NCBI GenBank assembly: GCA_029747015.1
Contig: JAKOGI010002171.1
Span: forward strand, 70,608-134,607
DNA: 64,000 nucleotides
Direction: 5' to 3'
Source of the DNA: Carnegiea gigantea
Lineage: Eukaryota > Streptophyta > Magnoliopsida > Caryophyllales > Cactaceae
The translations under genes and the position numbers were made by a program. Of this stretch, positions 62,062 to 64,000 are shown piece after piece. The notes beneath the pieces were generated by a model that was given only the letters and a program-made list of their open reading frames with translations, was not told where the DNA came from and made no database searches. Numbering within the stretch: the stretch's first letter is position 1; every line of letters starts with the position of its first letter.

Positions 62062-64000
62062 CTTCTTCTTCTTCATCTCTCCACGTGGCCAATGTACCAA
62101 ATTCCCTCGATTTCTCCTCAACCCAGCTCACATTTCCTCTCGTTCAATCTCCCCTAGAAATTAACAAACCCCTGTTGTAAATTCTGGGCAAAATCAAAGA
62201 AAAACCACCAGGTTCGTAGTCCATTTGGGTGGTGATTCGAGGTACCAAATGCATACCAAAGGTCGGCCATGCAACCTTGTCTTTAGCTACTCAATTACCT
62301 CTATAAATTGGGAGTGAATTTGCAGCACCAACATCCATCACAACTTCGAATCAGTGGGTTAAAGTTCAGTTGAATTTGGGGTTTGATTTGCATGGTATGT
62401 GGCGTGGCTACAGCAAGGAGTCAAAATTGAGGTTTTCAAGCATCTAAAGTCAAGCCTAGAAGCCCTTAGTCGGGTCCTCTACCTTGAAATTAAGGTGGGT
62501 TTTCTCGTCCTCCTAATTATAGTCATTTCAAACAAATTTAACGATTTTAGGTAGTTTACGTTTAGATTCTAAAATTGTATCAGTAATTAACTTAGAGTTG
62601 AGTTGAAGTAAAAAATGGTGTTGAAACAGTTGTAGAGTTCACGCATGGAATTTACGCTCAATTCCGATGACCAGGTGATCTGAGGAATTGTAGAGCAACC
62701 CGGAATCGTGTTTGAATGGCGCTACTTAATAAGTTTAATATGTTTAATTCTTGTTTTGATGGCTGCATGTGATTGCTATGATTATGGATGTTGGTATGGA
62801 TTTAAGGTTCATACATGTGAATAAATACGCAGGCTACTAATCGGGCGATCTGAGGAATTATAAAGAAAATCGAATTGTGCTTTAATGTTATTGCTAGATT
62901 AGTTTGGATATGCTTGAATTTTGTTTTTGGTGATTGATATGAATACTAAGCTTGTGGCTATTGGTTTTGTGAATTAATCGATTGAATTATTGTGATATTT
63001 AACCAAGCTTGGCAGTTGGATGGCCTGAGGTGAAACTAATAAGCGATTCAAGGTTTTTGTTGTCTGTGTTATGTAAGGAGAGAGTCTGGATTTGATATTA
63101 ATCACAATCGTGTGGATTACAAAGTATTTGGGATGTTAGGTAGATTATGCTGAAATTATTCCTGCGAAGTGGTATGAATGTGCTATTTGTGAATCCCTTA
63201 CCCTCTAAATTGTTTAACTGATGATGTGTGAATGGTTCGCGAAATTTATAAATCTTTAAAAGGGGAGTTAAAAGCGTGTTTTCATAATTTCAAATGTTTC
63301 TAAATGTTAACTAGTTGCCTGTTCAATTGTTAAGTTATTTGTAGCCTAAAAATACCCTAAATCGCTGAACTACTTAGTGAATGACTCAACTGAATAGTCA
63401 ATAGGTCTAGGAAGTTAAAAAGCAAACCAACAACGAGCTCAAAAATGTTTTAAGGCTTTAATTTGTTTATATCTCTTTCATTGTGTTTGAAAGGATTTAA
63501 ACGAGCTGAAAAGGGGTAAATGAAGGTGTGAATTATGAAACTTTATTAAATTCTATACTAACCATTTACTTTTAGTTTCGAATTGTGAGTTAGGATAATC
63601 ACTATGATTTGAAGAGGTTTTTCATGTTGAAAATGAAAGAATCATAAACCATTAATAGGGTTATGGGTTATTTTGCTAGACGAGCAAGGTTTTAACGATG
63701 TAAGCAACTATTAAAAAGAAGTTATTCATGACTAACTTGAAGATGAGACTTGTTGCGTGTGATAGTGACTTCTTTTAATAACTGTAATAGTTTAGTGCAT
63801 TTTAGTGGCTAAGGTGGTGCTAGGCAATTGGCTAGGCCTAGGGAGTTAGACCCAGAAGTACGAATCCTAGAAGACCCCTGACGAGGGTAATGTTTGATGA
63901 TATGTGATACGTGATAAAACCTTGAGGCAGGGACTGGGTGCAGGATAAGGCATGAGATATTGCCCCCACAAAGGACAATATCGAAGTTAGAGCTACTCTG
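61490..64000 (+). mobile_element. Element A LTR, 5' three quarters (cut by window end)
   Basis: It aligns from its first base with 1792 onward. The window end corresponds to about 4267 in the complete LTR, so roughly 950 bp lie outside. Indels and substitutions are frequent. The ORFs at 61772-62131 and 61929-62180 come from the CT run and are not genes. Confidence 0.9.
62013..62058 (+). repeat. (CT)n microsatellite in A LTR
   Basis: A pure CT run of about 46 bp, where the other A LTR (2316-2330) has about 15 bp followed by TTC repeats. It is a local expansion after the two LTRs separated. Confidence 0.95.

Overview
This window looks like repetitive DNA from a flowering plant. It is AT-rich and holds Ty3/gypsy LTR retrotransposons primed by initiator-Met tRNA (TGGTATCAGAGC-type primer sites), a CACTA (En/Spm) DNA transposon with plant-type tnpD/tnpA genes, and no gene I can assign to the host. 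A eudicot is my guess from base composition only. Every coding region I recognise belongs to a transposon and carries stops, frameshifts or deletions. No rRNA, tRNA, CRISPR array or bacterial-type feature is present.

The window is a nest of insertions. The outermost element, A (plus strand, LTR about 3.4 kb), has a complete LTR at 1792-5224, an internal region from 5225 to 61489 and a second LTR from 61490 to beyond the window. Upstream of the first LTR lies the 3' end of another A internal region (1458-1791), cut by the end of a different LTR, D (1-1457). So A is itself part of a tandem LTR-internal-LTR-internal array. The A internal region is split twice. At 8686-22812 its reverse transcriptase is interrupted by element B, a non-coding (non-autonomous) LTR element present as LTR-internal-LTR-internal-LTR with a perfect CACTC target duplication. 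At 23728-60321 its integrase zinc finger is interrupted by element C, a minus-strand gag-pol chromovirus present as four LTRs and three internal regions with a CTCAC/TTCAC target duplication. The third C internal region is in turn split by a 10.8 kb CACTA transposon (42284-53063, target duplication ACT).

Read across the insertions, A encodes a short acidic pre-gag ORF, gag, protease, RT-RNase H and integrase with a chromodomain-like tail. The C copies have the same order on the minus strand. B has no gag or pol, but the sequence beside its polypurine tract and parts of its LTR match C, so it was probably mobilised by C-like enzymes. B, C and D share a U5-like block of about 100 bp around a palindrome (GGTGTACACC in B and D). 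The CACTA element carries decayed tnpD and tnpA genes, subterminal repeats and a 0.4 kb TA microsatellite.

The most unusual point is that three LTR families, at three nesting levels, are all tandem multimers rather than simple two-LTR elements. By eye, relative ages run from A (oldest, LTRs differing by roughly a tenth where compared) through C to B (youngest, about 1% between LTRs).
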